From: an uncultured Ruthenibacterium sp.
Lineage (GTDB): Bacteria; Bacillota; Clostridia; Oscillospirales; Ruminococcaceae
Direction: 5' to 3'
Assembly: GCA_944388395.1 (NCBI GenBank)
Contig: CALXIP010000005.1
Location: 1 to 49,571 of the forward strand
Length of the DNA stretch: 49,571 nt
In this document: positions 8,252 through 16,102 of the stretch, one piece after another
Layout of the letters: every line of letters starts with the position of its first letter
How positions within the stretch are numbered: position 1 is the first letter of the stretch
Notes under the pieces: generated by a model
Database searches by the model: none
What the model was told of the DNA's origin: nothing
The model's input: only the letters and a program-made list of their open reading frames with translations
Position numbers and translations under genes: made by a program

Positions 8252-8674
8252 TCATTTCTCCGCCAGTTTCGCGCCGCAGGCAGCACAGTACACGTCGTCC
8301 TCGCCCACTTCGCGGCCGCACTTGGTGCAGTAACGGCCGGGGCGGTTCTCCTGCATGCGCGCCTGTGCCGCGTCGATCTCCTGCTGGATCTGCTCCGCGC
8401 CGATCAGCAGCTCGTCGATCACCTGCTGGGGCGAACGGGGACCCTCGTCGGTCTCCATGGTATCCTTGATTTTCCCGGTGTGGATCAGAAACAGCACCCG
8501 GCCGATGTCGCTGAACACCGCCTCCTGGCGGATCTCCAGCCGGTTCATCTCCAGCCCGGCCTTCACGCTGTCGTACTTTTCGCCCATGGCGGCAGCCGCA
8601 CTGTGCACCGCGCTTTTCGCTTCGTCGGCGGCATTGGCCAGTTCCTGCAGGATTCTGCTTGTATTCTTATCCAT
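8252..8674 (-). CDS. Zinc-ribbon protein with helical N-terminal region
   Basis: A 140-residue cytoplasmic protein. Residues 1-110 are mostly charged and helical and may form a coiled coil. Residues 115-135 hold a CxxC-N12-CxxC zinc ribbon (YCTKCGREV and YCAACGAKL). Proteins with a C-terminal ribbon of this kind are common and mostly uncharacterised in Clostridia. The ATG at 8674 is chosen because GAGGGAGA lies about five bases ahead; a longer reading frame starting at 8752 runs into the region before the ribosome site. It is followed by the CmpB-type gene and is 52 bp downstream of a glycosyltransferase gene on the same strand. Confidence 0.8.
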   Translation of the reverse strand: MDKNTSRILQELANAADEAKSAVHSAAAAMGEKYDSVKAGLEMNRLEIRQEAVFSDIGRVLFLIHTGKIKDTMETDEGPRSPQQVIDELLIGAEQIQQEIDAAQARMQENRPGRYCTKCGREVGEDDVYCAACGAKLAEK

Positions 8675-8726
8675 ATCTCTCCCTCTTTTCTCAATAAAAA
8701 TGCGCTCATGCGCCATTACGTTCATT

Positions 8727-10193
8727 CTAAACGCTTTGACGGCCTTCGTCAACTGCGGGGAAGGCCGCTGCCAGCATCACCGGCAAAAAATTCAGCAGAT
8801 AACGGCTGCGCGCCTCCCACAAAAGCAAAAACAGCGTCAGCCCCAGCACCGCCACACGCAGCACCGTGGCCCGGTGGTCCCGCCGCAGGGCCGAACGCAC
8901 CCCCGCCGCCGCAAGGCCCGCCAGCAGCGCCGTCTGCATGCCCAGCGCGGCGTACACGGCCCGCCCGGTGTGGGGCATTCCCTGGACGAAGTACGCCTGC
9001 AGGGGATTGCCCTTGTGCACATTGCCGATGTCCAGCTTCATGGGCGCATAGTACAATCCGTCGCCGAAAATATAGCTCAGCTTGTCTGCCCCATGGGCCG
9101 CAAGGCCCGTGAGGCCCATCTCCCGCACCCGGCGCACGATTTCATCCTGTGCGATCTCCACCCGTGCGCTGTAGTCTTCACCCGCAAGGGTCAGCTTATA
9201 ATCCGCGTCGTTGTACCCGCCGTCGCCGGAAAGCCCCATCATCACCCAATGCTGCCAGGGGATCGCCTTTTCCCGGTCGTAGGCAGGCAGCCAGGGGCTG
9301 TGCAGTGCGGCAAAACTCAGCGCACCGTACAGCGCCGCAAAGCTGAGCACCATGCACCCGGCCATCTTCCAGCCGCGGCGCCCGCCCGCATACAAAAGCG
9401 CGTCCAGCACCACCGCGATCAAAGCGATGGCCACCGTAATTTTCAGCCAGGCGCCCGCCGCTGCCAAAAGGCCCGCACCCGCGCAGCGCAGCATCCGCCC
9501 GGCGCCCGCGGGCCGCTCCCGTGCACTGAGCCACAGCGCCAGCGCACCGATGGGAAAGGGCAATGTAACTGTGTCTGTATACACAATGGGGCCGTACAAC
9601 AGGAACGGAAGGAACAAAAACGCCCCCGCCAGCCCAAACAGCGCACTCTTGGCGCCATACAGCCGGCGCAGCACCCGGTATAACAGCAGCAGCGCCCCAT
9701 TGACGCACAGCGTATTGCAGACCAGTGCCGCCGGCATCACATCCTGCACACCCAGGGCGCCCAGCACTTTGAAAAAAGCCACCAGCACCAGGTACATGGG
9801 CGCATTGTTGTGAAACTGGCTGAAGTAATCGCCGGGCAGCACCCCGCTTTGGGCATACTGCTGTGCCGCGCTGAACACCAGGCCAAAATCCCAGGTGCAG
9901 GTGGGCTGCACTTCCAGCACAAAGGCAAAGACCAGCTGCAGGACCCAGTAACCGCCCAGCAGCACCGCCACAAGCACGGCTTCCAGGCGTCCTTCGGGTT
10001 GAACGCCGTGTTTTTTCCACAGCCGCCATGCCATCGTCAGCACCGCAAACACCGCGCCGCCGCACACCAGCGCCGGAAGGGCCTTCACCTCATAATAGGG
10101 CGTACAGTTGTTGAAAATCACATCCGCCAGCACCACCACAAACAGGGCTGTCCAGCCCCATGCAAACAGAGTATACCATTTGGGTTTTGCCAT
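8727..10193 (-). CDS. Membrane glycosyltransferase, GT39/ArnT-like fold
   Basis: A 488-residue protein with about eleven to twelve helices, resembling the GT-C class of lipid-linked sugar transferases (PMT/ArnT/RgtA). An acidic residue in the first outer loop (TWDFGLVFSAAQQY, around residue 85-100) and the following GDYFSQFHNNAPMYLVL segment match the usual place of the catalytic Asp and the second conserved loop. These enzymes move a sugar from a polyprenyl phosphate donor to a lipid or wall acceptor outside the membrane; the acceptor is unknown. The ATG at 10193 follows GGAGGAG at five bases. It is divergent from dinB with overlapping promoters. Confidence 0.75.
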   Translation of the reverse strand: MAKPKWYTLFAWGWTALFVVVLADVIFNNCTPYYEVKALPALVCGGAVFAVLTMAWRLWKKHGVQPEGRLEAVLVAVLLGGYWVLQLVFAFVLEVQPTCTWDFGLVFSAAQQYAQSGVLPGDYFSQFHNNAPMYLVLVAFFKVLGALGVQDVMPAALVCNTLCVNGALLLLYRVLRRLYGAKSALFGLAGAFLFLPFLLYGPIVYTDTVTLPFPIGALALWLSARERPAGAGRMLRCAGAGLLAAAGAWLKITVAIALIAVVLDALLYAGGRRGWKMAGCMVLSFAALYGALSFAALHSPWLPAYDREKAIPWQHWVMMGLSGDGGYNDADYKLTLAGEDYSARVEIAQDEIVRRVREMGLTGLAAHGADKLSYIFGDGLYYAPMKLDIGNVHKGNPLQAYFVQGMPHTGRAVYAALGMQTALLAGLAAAGVRSALRRDHRATVLRVAVLGLTLFLLLWEARSRYLLNFLPVMLAAAFPAVDEGRQSV

Positions 10194-10221
10194 TTTTTCT
10201 CCTCCACAATTGCTGTTTTCT

Positions 10222-10250
10222 ACTATATCATAAAATGATATAATAAACAA
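10222..10250. promoter_or_regulatory. Overlapping divergent promoters and a palindrome
   Basis: On the minus strand TTGTTT (10245-10250) and TATAGT (10222-10227) are 17 bp apart and serve the glycosyltransferase gene. On the plus strand TATAAT (10239-10244) serves dinB, without a clear -35 box. An interrupted palindrome, ATATCAT-AAA-ATGATAT (10225-10241), covers both and could bind a regulator. No LexA/SOS box was seen. Confidence 0.5.
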
Positions 10251-10265
10251 AAAGGGGGTGGCAGC

Positions 10266-11519
10266 ATGAACGCGGACCGGGTGATCTTCCACTGCGACTG
10301 CAACAGTTTTTATGCGTCAGTGGAACTTTTGTCGCATCCGGAACTGCGGGACGTGCCGGTGGCTGTCTGCGGTGACCCGGAAAACCGCCACGGCATCATT
10401 CTGGCCAAGAACGAACCGGCCAAGCGCTTCGGCATTCAGACGGCGGAAACGGTGTACAGTGCCTTGCGCAAATGCCCGAACCTGACGCTGCTGCCCCCGC
10501 ATCACGACCGGTACCGTGCCAAAAGCCGGCAGGTGAACGCCATTTACGCCCGCTACACCGACCGGGTGGAGCCCTTCGGCATTGACGAAAGCTGGCTGGA
10601 CATGACCGGCACCTGGCGGTTGTTCGGCGCTTCGCCCAAAGAAGTGGCCGACCAGATCCGCCGTGTGGTGCGTGAGGAAACCGGGCTGACGCTGTCCGTG
10701 GGCGTGAGTTTCAACAAAGTGTTCGCCAAACTGGGGTCCGACTACAAAAAGCCCTACGCCACCACGGTCATCGGCCCGGATGACTTCAAGCGCATCGTGT
10801 GGCCGCTGCCGGTGGAAAGCCTTTTGTACGTGGGCCGTGCCACTCAGAAGACGCTGGCCGGGCTGGGGGTGCGCAACATCGGTCAGCTGGCCGGCGCAGA
10901 CCCCGGGCAGCTGCAGCAGGCCCTGGGCAAACTGGGCGGCGAGCTGCGCCGGTACGCCCTGGGCGAAGACGACGCCCCCGTGCGAACCGCCGGTGAACAG
11001 CCCGAAGTGAAAAGCGTGGGCAACAACATGACGTTTCGCCGCAACCTGGTCAGCCGGGACGACGTGGTCACCGGCGTGACCGCGCTCTCCGACGAAGTGG
11101 CCGCCCGGCTGCGCGCCCACGGGCTTTTGTGCACGGTGGTGCAGGTTCTCATCAAAGATACCGACCTGCGCTCCATCACCCGGCAGGCGCCTGTGCCCGC
11201 CCCCACTCATCTGGCCCGGGACATTGCCCGCGCCGCGCTGGCACTGGTGGACAAAAACTGGCCCGCCGGCAAGCCCATCCGCATGCTCAGCGTCACGGCC
11301 ATGGGCCTGACCGACGGCACCGACGCCCGTCAGCTCTCTTTGCTGGAGCCGGAACCCCAAAGCGATGAAAAGCGGGAACATCTGGAAAAAAGCCTGGACG
11401 CTATTCGCAAAAAGTACGGCAAAACGTCTATTGCAAGCGCCAGCCGTCTGAACAATGATCTGGGCCTGGGCCCTCTTGCCATCCGCCCGCCGGCGGAGGA
11501 AGAAGACCCCGAGCCCTGA
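10266..11519 (+). CDS. dinB: DNA polymerase IV (Y family)
   Basis: A translesion polymerase that copies past damaged bases at low fidelity. At 417 residues it carries the Y-family catalytic acids Asp11 (HCDCNSFYASVE) and Asp107-Glu108 (GIDESWLD), the palm/finger core (1-165), an HhH thumb (NIGQLAGADP, about 200-215) and the C-terminal little-finger domain (about 240-360). The tail lacks an obvious beta-clamp binding motif of the QLxLF type except QLSLLE near 358-363, which may be it. The ATG follows AAAGGGGG at seven bases. A Dabb-domain gene starts 24 bp downstream and is probably cotranscribed. Confidence 0.93.
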   Translation: MNADRVIFHCDCNSFYASVELLSHPELRDVPVAVCGDPENRHGIILAKNEPAKRFGIQTAETVYSALRKCPNLTLLPPHHDRYRAKSRQVNAIYARYTDRVEPFGIDESWLDMTGTWRLFGASPKEVADQIRRVVREETGLTLSVGVSFNKVFAKLGSDYKKPYATTVIGPDDFKRIVWPLPVESLLYVGRATQKTLAGLGVRNIGQLAGADPGQLQQALGKLGGELRRYALGEDDAPVRTAGEQPEVKSVGNNMTFRRNLVSRDDVVTGVTALSDEVAARLRAHGLLCTVVQVLIKDTDLRSITRQAPVPAPTHLARDIARAALALVDKNWPAGKPIRMLSVTAMGLTDGTDARQLSLLEPEPQSDEKREHLEKSLDAIRKKYGKTSIASASRLNNDLGLGPLAIRPPAEEEDPEP

Positions 11520-11543
11520 AAATACAAAAAGGAGAATCAGTTT

Positions 11544-11825
11544 ATGGTAAAACACATTGTATTATGGAATCTCACCGACCCCGCCCACAAGGACGAAAAC
11601 GCCGCCCAAATGAAGGAAAAACTGGAAGGTCTGGTAGGAGTGGTGCCCGGCCTTGTCAGCGCCCAGGTGGGGCGCGGGTTCGCCGGGTTTGATGTGGCGC
11701 TGGTCTCTGAGCTGACCGACCGGGACGCGCTGGCGGTGTACCAGGATCACCCGGCTCACATGGAAGTGAAAAAGTTTGTGCACAGCGTGATTTCTGAACG
11801 CGTGAGCTGCGACTTCGATTTCTGA
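11544..11825 (+). CDS. Dabb (stress-responsive A/B barrel) protein
   Basis: A 93-residue protein of the Dabb family, which forms a small dimeric alpha/beta barrel. The start MVKHIVLWNL and the end HMEVKKFVHSVISERVSCDFDF (given in part) are typical, including the conserved HP-H pair in the middle (DHPAHMEV). The family has been linked to stress in plants, and its bacterial members are mostly unassigned. AAGGAG precedes the ATG. It follows dinB closely and ends in a strong terminator. Confidence 0.88.
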   Translation: MVKHIVLWNLTDPAHKDENAAQMKEKLEGLVGVVPGLVSAQVGRGFAGFDVALVSELTDRDALAVYQDHPAHMEVKKFVHSVISERVSCDFDF

Positions 11826-11829
11826 AAAC

Positions 11830-11867
11830 AAAAACGCCCCGGCGGGCATGCCCGCCGGGGCGTTTTT
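11830..11867. terminator. Bidirectional terminator between Dabb gene and hsp20
   Basis: A perfect 38-bp palindrome centred at 11848/11849, GC-rich inside with A and T runs at its ends. Confidence 0.92.
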
Positions 11868-11874
11868 CAGGTGA

Positions 11875-12321
11875 TTACTCAATGGCGATGCGCCGGGTCT
11901 CCGGCAGCTGCGGCTGCGTTTTCTTGGGGATGGACAGGCGCAGGATGCCGTCTTCAAACTTCGCGGAAATATCCTGTTCCGTCACGCCCTCGCCCACGTA
12001 GAAGCTGCGGCTGCACTGGCCGGCATAGCGCTCACGCCGGATGTAGCGGCCGTCCTTGTCGCTCTGGTCTTTGTCCAGACCTTTGGCGGCGCTGACTGTC
12101 AGATATCCGTCGCGGATCTCTGCATTGATCTCATCTTTCTTGAAACCGGGCAGATCAATATCCAGTTCATAGGTACCGTCCGTTTCACGCACGTCGGTCT
12201 TCATCAAGTTTTTGCTGTGTTTTCCGTACAGCGCGTTCCGGCTGGAAGTAAAGAACGGATCGTTGAACGGATCCATAAAGAATTCATCGAACAGATTTTC
12301 ACCAAAAATGCTAGGCAACAT
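11875..12321 (-). CDS. Hsp20/alpha-crystallin small heat-shock protein
   Basis: A 148-residue ATP-independent chaperone that holds unfolding proteins. The N-terminal arm (1-40) is followed by the alpha-crystallin domain (about 41-130), with DIDLPGFKKDEINAEI and the conserved GxLxLxxPK end (GILRLSIPKK). The short tail carries the I-x-I-type anchor region (RRIAIE). GGAGG lies about seven bases before the ATG. Control is by a CIRCE element overlapping its promoter; an 8-bp GC-rich hairpin (12353-12371) sits in the roughly 110-base leader but does not pair with the ribosome site. Confidence 0.95.
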   Translation of the reverse strand: MLPSIFGENLFDEFFMDPFNDPFFTSSRNALYGKHSKNLMKTDVRETDGTYELDIDLPGFKKDEINAEIRDGYLTVSAAKGLDKDQSDKDGRYIRRERYAGQCSRSFYVGEGVTEQDISAKFEDGILRLSIPKKTQPQLPETRRIAIE

Positions 12322-12435
12322 AAGTCATTCCTCCAATCAAAACGTCTTTCCCGGCGGAACTTTGTTCCGCCTTCGTTTGCCTTCATTGTGATTTGTTTTT
12401 TGTTTCCCTGAAGCCCTCCTTCAAGGTACAATTTT

Positions 12436-12477
12436 ATTATACCCAGTTTTTTAGCACTGTCAACAATAGAGTGCTAA
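12436..12477 (-). promoter_or_regulatory. hsp20 promoter with overlapping CIRCE operator
   Basis: On the minus strand TTGACA (12458-12463) and TATAAT (12436-12441) are 16 bp apart. A CIRCE element, TTAGCACTG-N9-GAGTGCTAA (12451-12477), covers the -35 box. Its only departure from the consensus is the ninth base, and that change is what completes the TTGACA box. HrcA is the known CIRCE repressor in Firmicutes. Confidence 0.92.
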
Positions 12478-12540
12478 TTTTCACAAATTCGTCACAATGT
12501 TTTCGTTTTTCCTTGGTAAATCAACATTTTTCTTTGTACT

Positions 12541-12567
12541 CTAGCACTCTATTTATTTAAGTGCTAA
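12541..12567 (-). promoter_or_regulatory. Second, weaker CIRCE element
   Basis: CTAGCACTC-N9-AAGTGCTAA matches CIRCE with one change in each arm. It lies about 90 bp upstream (centre to centre) of the promoter-proximal copy and overlaps the end of the ABC-F gene. Confidence 0.75.
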
Positions 12568-14028
12568 TATTTCTGCGCCGATATTGCGTAAAAACGCGCG
12601 ATCATGTTCCACCACCAGCATTGCCGTATCCGCCGTTTGCACAAGCACTTCGATCTGCCGGCGCGACAGCACATCCACATAATTCAGCGGCTCGTCCCAC
12701 ACATACAGGTGCGCCGGGCGCGCCAGGCTCAGGGCCAGCAGCACTTTCTTTTTCTGGCCGGTGCTGAGCCGGGCCGCATCCAGCGAAAAGATTGTGCGCT
12801 CCAGCCCCAGCTTGCGCAGAAACGTAAAAAACAGCGTCACGTCCGCGCCCTCCCGCCGGGCCAGCTGCGTCAGTTCTCCTTTCAGAAACGCCGGGTCCTG
12901 CGGCACGGCGGACACCACCAGCCCCGGGGCCGTGGCCAGCGTGCCGGTGCGCTCTACCGGCACGCCGCAGACCGCTTTCAGCAGCGTGCTTTTTCCGCAT
13001 CCGTTGGGGCCGGTCAGCGCCAGGCGCCGGCCCGCCTGAAGGCAGAAATCCGCCCGGCACACCGGCCGGCCGTCGTAATACAGCGTCAGGTCTTCGGCCC
13101 GCACCAGCGGCGACGCCTTCTCCCAGCGCAGCGGCTGAAAACGCAGTTCCTCCGCGGTCTGCGCCTTCCGCAGCAGCTGCCGTTTTTCAGCGGCCGCCTC
13201 CTCGCGGCGAGCCTGCACCGTTTTGGCGTGCTTCATCAGTTTGGCCGCCTTGTGACCCAGATACCCCCGGTCCGGCCGCAGGCCGGAATTGCGCGCATGT
13301 TTTTCCGCCTCCGCCTTTCCCGCCCAGTCCGCAGCGCGGCGGGCCGCCTGATCCAGCCGGGCGATCTCCCGGCGCAGCCCTTCGCTGCGGGCGCGCTCGG
13401 CCTCGTCCCGGCGCAGCTTTTCCCGCTCCCAGGTGGAATAGTTGCCCCGGCAGAGCGTCACCTCTTCCCGGCCCAGCGCCAGCATGTGGTCCACGCACCC
13501 GTCCAGAAAATCCCGGTCGTGGCTGACCAGCAAAAAGCCGTCCTTCTCCTTCAGATACCGGCTCACACAGGCGCGGCCTTCCGCGTCCAGATGATCTGTG
13601 GGCTCATCGATGAGGCAATATCCCTCTTCCTGCACAAACAGCGCGGCCAGCATGCACTTGACCTGCTCCCCGCCGGACAGTGCGGCAAAGGGGCGGGCCA
13701 GCGTCTCCCCGCGCAGACCCAGGCGGTCCGCCTCGCAGGCACAGCGCCATTCCGGTGCATCCGGTGCAAAGGCGCGCAGCAGCTGCCCCGCGGGCAGGGA
13801 CGGGTCCGGCACAGAAAACGGGAACAGCACGCAGGCCGGACGCCCGCGCACGGCTCCGCCGTCCGGCAGCCGGCCGGCCAGCAGCCGCAGCAGCGTGGTT
13901 TTGCCCCTGCCGTTGCGCCCGGTCAGCCCCAGCCGCCACCGGGTGTCTATGGAAAAGCACACATCTTCAAACAGCGGGTCGCCGCCGTCATAGGCAAACG
14001 TGAGATGTTCTACGGAAATTTGCGCCAT
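12553..14028 (-). CDS. ABC-F ribosome-protection protein, Lsa/Vga-like
   Basis: A soluble protein with two ATP-binding domains and no membrane part. Such ABC-F proteins bind the ribosomal E site and dislodge antibiotics from the peptidyl-transferase centre. The 491 residues show Walker A GRNGRGKTT (37-45), signature LSGGEQ (117-122) and Walker B IDEPTDHLD (140-148). A charged linker follows (about 200-290, with GHKAAKLMKHAK), then Walker A GPNGCGKST (340-348), LSTGQ (421-425) and WDEPLNYVDV (444-453). The EPLNYVD wording and the GHKAAK linker are typical of Lsa/Vga resistance proteins (lincosamide, streptogramin A, pleuromutilin), unlike the housekeeping ABC-Fs; the drug range here is inferred. 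The ATG at 14028 follows GGAGG at eight bases. A leader with an attenuator-like structure precedes it. Confidence 0.88.
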   Translation of the reverse strand: MAQISVEHLTFAYDGGDPLFEDVCFSIDTRWRLGLTGRNGRGKTTLLRLLAGRLPDGGAVRGRPACVLFPFSVPDPSLPAGQLLRAFAPDAPEWRCACEADRLGLRGETLARPFAALSGGEQVKCMLAALFVQEEGYCLIDEPTDHLDAEGRACVSRYLKEKDGFLLVSHDRDFLDGCVDHMLALGREEVTLCRGNYSTWEREKLRRDEAERARSEGLRREIARLDQAARRAADWAGKAEAEKHARNSGLRPDRGYLGHKAAKLMKHAKTVQARREEAAAEKRQLLRKAQTAEELRFQPLRWEKASPLVRAEDLTLYYDGRPVCRADFCLQAGRRLALTGPNGCGKSTLLKAVCGVPVERTGTLATAPGLVVSAVPQDPAFLKGELTQLARREGADVTLFFTFLRKLGLERTIFSLDAARLSTGQKKKVLLALSLARPAHLYVWDEPLNYVDVLSRRQIEVLVQTADTAMLVVEHDRAFLRNIGAEILALK

Positions 14029-14047
14029 ACAAGCGCCTCCTTTCAAC

Positions 14048-14220
14048 AAAAAACCGCGGGACAGCGAACCGCACCCCGCAAGGGCGCAGCCCGCCGCATC
14101 CGCGGCTTTTGTCGAACAAAGAGGCCCGGACGCGCAAATCACCCCGCTTTTGTGGCGCACAAAACAAAGCTGCCCGACGCAGCCTGTTTTCTGCCGTACA
14201 AAGCCGGATTATTTGCGCAT
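14048..14220 (-). promoter_or_regulatory. Leader of the ABC-F gene: three-codon ORF and possible attenuator
   Basis: The roughly 220-base leader carries ATG-CGC-AAA-TAA (14220-14209), coding Met-Arg-Lys, eight to twelve bases after a GGAAG site. Downstream is a GC-rich fold whose outer arms are two CCGCGG copies (14054-14059 and about 14100-14105). Six U residues follow directly (14048-14053), as in an intrinsic terminator, just ahead of the ABC-F ribosome site. A U/A hairpin with 7-bp stem (loop near 14155) lies between. ABC-F resistance genes such as vmlR and lmo0919 are known to use short leader ORFs with attenuation; that this leader does so is inference. Confidence 0.55.
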
Positions 14221-14251
14221 CTTCTCACTTCCAATTTTTCAGTCTGCTGTG

Positions 14252-14280
14252 AGAATAACACATTCCCGCGCAGCCGTCAA
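14252..14280 (-). promoter_or_regulatory. Promoter for the ABC-F gene
   Basis: TTGACG (14275-14280) and TATTCT (14252-14257) on the minus strand are 17 bp apart. The -35 box overlaps the stop codon of the CYTH gene. Confidence 0.7.
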
Positions 14281-14744
14281 TCCCCCAACCGGGTCCGCTT
14301 CCAGTACGCGCTCATGGAAAAGCCCCGGTCCTCGGTCATCTCCTCCTGCAGGCCGATGTCCGCGGGCGGCACATACGCCTGCGCCTGCTCCACCGTGTCA
14401 AACTCCACCTCGGCGTAGAAAAAGCGGGTGGGCAGGTCCTCGTCCACCAGGCTCACCTCCAGCCGGCGGCCGTCGGGCAGGGCATACACCCGGTAGTCCT
14501 TGCTCACCAGCGGCTTGCCGATGAACGCCTCCAGCCGGCGGAAGGTCTCGGCGTCAATGTCCGTCTCGATCTCTTCCCGGGCCAGCGTGCCTTTTCCCTT
14601 AAAGCACAAAACGCAGCGGGCCCCGTCCGTGCGGATGCGCACCACCGGCGCGGTGGCAATGTATCCCTGCCGCATGTGCGCCTGCCGCAGCAGCGGCAGA
14701 TTCTCCGGGAAGCCGGCGATTTTCCATCTGCGTTCAATTTCCAT
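14277..14744 (-). CDS. CYTH domain protein (triphosphate tunnel enzyme)
   Basis: A 155-residue single-domain CYTH protein. The N-terminal EIERRW box (2-7), alternating Arg/Lys-rich strands (RIRTDGARCVLCFKGKG) and the acidic YAEVEF strand (about 118-123) line the tunnel that holds a triphosphate and a divalent metal. Known members act as inorganic triphosphatase, thiamine triphosphatase or class IV adenylate cyclase; this one cannot be assigned further. The ATG follows AGGGGG at eight bases. Its stop codon overlaps the promoter of the ABC-F gene. Confidence 0.9.
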   Translation of the reverse strand: MEIERRWKIAGFPENLPLLRQAHMRQGYIATAPVVRIRTDGARCVLCFKGKGTLAREEIETDIDAETFRRLEAFIGKPLVSKDYRVYALPDGRRLEVSLVDEDLPTRFFYAEVEFDTVEQAQAYVPPADIGLQEEMTEDRGFSMSAYWKRTRLGD

Positions 14745-14817
14745 GTCTGTTCCCCCTGTTCATTTTCCTCTGGCTCTATTATAATGGAGAAAGACTGAAA
14801 AATCGAGGTATTTGTAT

Positions 14818-16047
14818 ATGAAGCAGCAGCGCTCGTTTCCCCTGTTCACCGTCACCGAAAAAGCCGCCCGTTCCGTGCGGGAAGGCCATCCCTGGATCTA
14901 CGACACCGAAGTGACCCAGGCCCCCGCCGTGGAAAACGGCGTGCTGGCAGACGTGGTCGGCCCCAAGGGCCAGTATCTGGGCACCGGTTTTGTCAGCCTG
15001 CAAAGCAAGATCCGGGTGCGGCTGGTGTCCCGCAACGCCAACGACGATTTCTCCCCCGCTTTCTGGCGCCGCCGGCTGGACCACGCCTGGCAGTACCGCA
15101 AAACCGTTCTGCGGCCGGAAGAGCTGACCTGCTGCCGCATCGTGTTCGGCGAGGCGGACCACTTCCCCGGCCTGACCGTGGACCGGTTCGGCCCTCTGCT
15201 TTCGGTCCAGGTGCTCAGCGTGGGCATGGAGCGTCTGAAAGGCCTTCTTTTGCCGCAGCTGGTGGAACTTCTGCGGGAAGACGGCCAGGAGATCACCGGC
15301 GTATATGAGCGCAACGACGTGGCCATCCGCACGCTGGAAGGGCTGGAAACCTACAAGGGCTGGTTCCCCGTTCCGGAGCTGTCCACGCCCGCTTCGCCGC
15401 TGGCCGAGATCGTGGAAAACGGCGTCAAGTACACCGTGGACGTGGAAAACGGGCAGAAGACCGGCTTTTTCCTGGACCAGAAATACAACCGGGCCGCCGT
15501 GGCGCGCCTGGCCAAGGGCAAAACCGTTCTGGACTGCTTCACCCACACCGGAAGCTTCGCACTGAACGCAGCCCTGGGCGGCGCGGCCCATGTGACCGCC
15601 GTGGACGTGAGCGAGAGCGCCGTGGAAATGGCGCGGCACAACGCGCAGGTAAACGGCGTGGAAGACGTGATGGAGTGCGTGGCAGCGGACGTGTTCGATC
15701 TGCTTCCCACGCTGGCCCAGCCGGGCGCACCCAAGTACGATTTCATCATTCTGGACCCGCCCGCCTTCACCAAATCCCGCAAAACGCTGCACGCGGCGCT
15801 GCGGGGCTACAAGGAGATCAACTACCGGGCCATGAAGCTTCTGCCCCGGGGCGGCTATCTGGCCACCTGCAGCTGCAGCCACTTCGCCACCGAAGAGGCC
15901 TTCTGCCGGATGCTGCGGGACGCCGCCAGGGACGCGGGCGTGCAGCTGCGCCAGATCGAGGCGCGCCAGCAGGCGCCGGATCACCCCATTCTGTGGGGCG
16001 TGCCCGAAACCAGTTATCTCAAATTCTATCTGTTCCAGATCGCATAA
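14818..16047 (+). CDS. Class I SAM-dependent rRNA methyltransferase, RlmI-like
   Basis: A 409-residue RNA methyltransferase of COG1092. It has an N-terminal PUA domain (about 1-75), a central RlmI-type EEHEE region with GVYERNDVAIRTLEGLE, and a Rossmann methyltransferase core. SAM-binding residues are in VLDCFTHTGSFALNA and the catalytic motif is ILDPPAF (about 315-321). A late cysteine motif (TCSCSHF) is where m5C enzymes keep a catalytic Cys. E. coli RlmI makes m5C1962 in 23S rRNA; Gram-positive relatives may modify another base. The ATG at 14818 is nine bases after GAGG; TTG at 14812 is too close. TATAAT at 14780-14785 is the likely -10 box. It ends in a terminator. Confidence 0.88.
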   Translation: MKQQRSFPLFTVTEKAARSVREGHPWIYDTEVTQAPAVENGVLADVVGPKGQYLGTGFVSLQSKIRVRLVSRNANDDFSPAFWRRRLDHAWQYRKTVLRPEELTCCRIVFGEADHFPGLTVDRFGPLLSVQVLSVGMERLKGLLLPQLVELLREDGQEITGVYERNDVAIRTLEGLETYKGWFPVPELSTPASPLAEIVENGVKYTVDVENGQKTGFFLDQKYNRAAVARLAKGKTVLDCFTHTGSFALNAALGGAAHVTAVDVSESAVEMARHNAQVNGVEDVMECVAADVFDLLPTLAQPGAPKYDFIILDPPAFTKSRKTLHAALRGYKEINYRAMKLLPRGGYLATCSCSHFATEEAFCRMLRDAARDAGVQLRQIEARQQAPDHPILWGVPETSYLKFYLFQIA

Positions 16048-16055
16048 ACACAAAC

Positions 16056-16083
16056 AAAAAAGGGGGCCGCAGCCCCCTTTTTT
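16056..16083 (+). terminator. Terminator after the rRNA methyltransferase gene
   Basis: A 6-bp G/C stem (16062-16067 with 16072-16077), loop CGCA, flanked by A6 and T6, so it works in both directions. Confidence 0.9.
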
Positions 16084-16102
16084 ATTTGCACCGGCAGGTC
16101 CG

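Noticed and set aside
12353..12371. RNA thermometer in the hsp20 leader
   Set aside because: The 8-bp hairpin is GC-rich and does not pair with the ribosome site, so heat-opening of the site is not supported.
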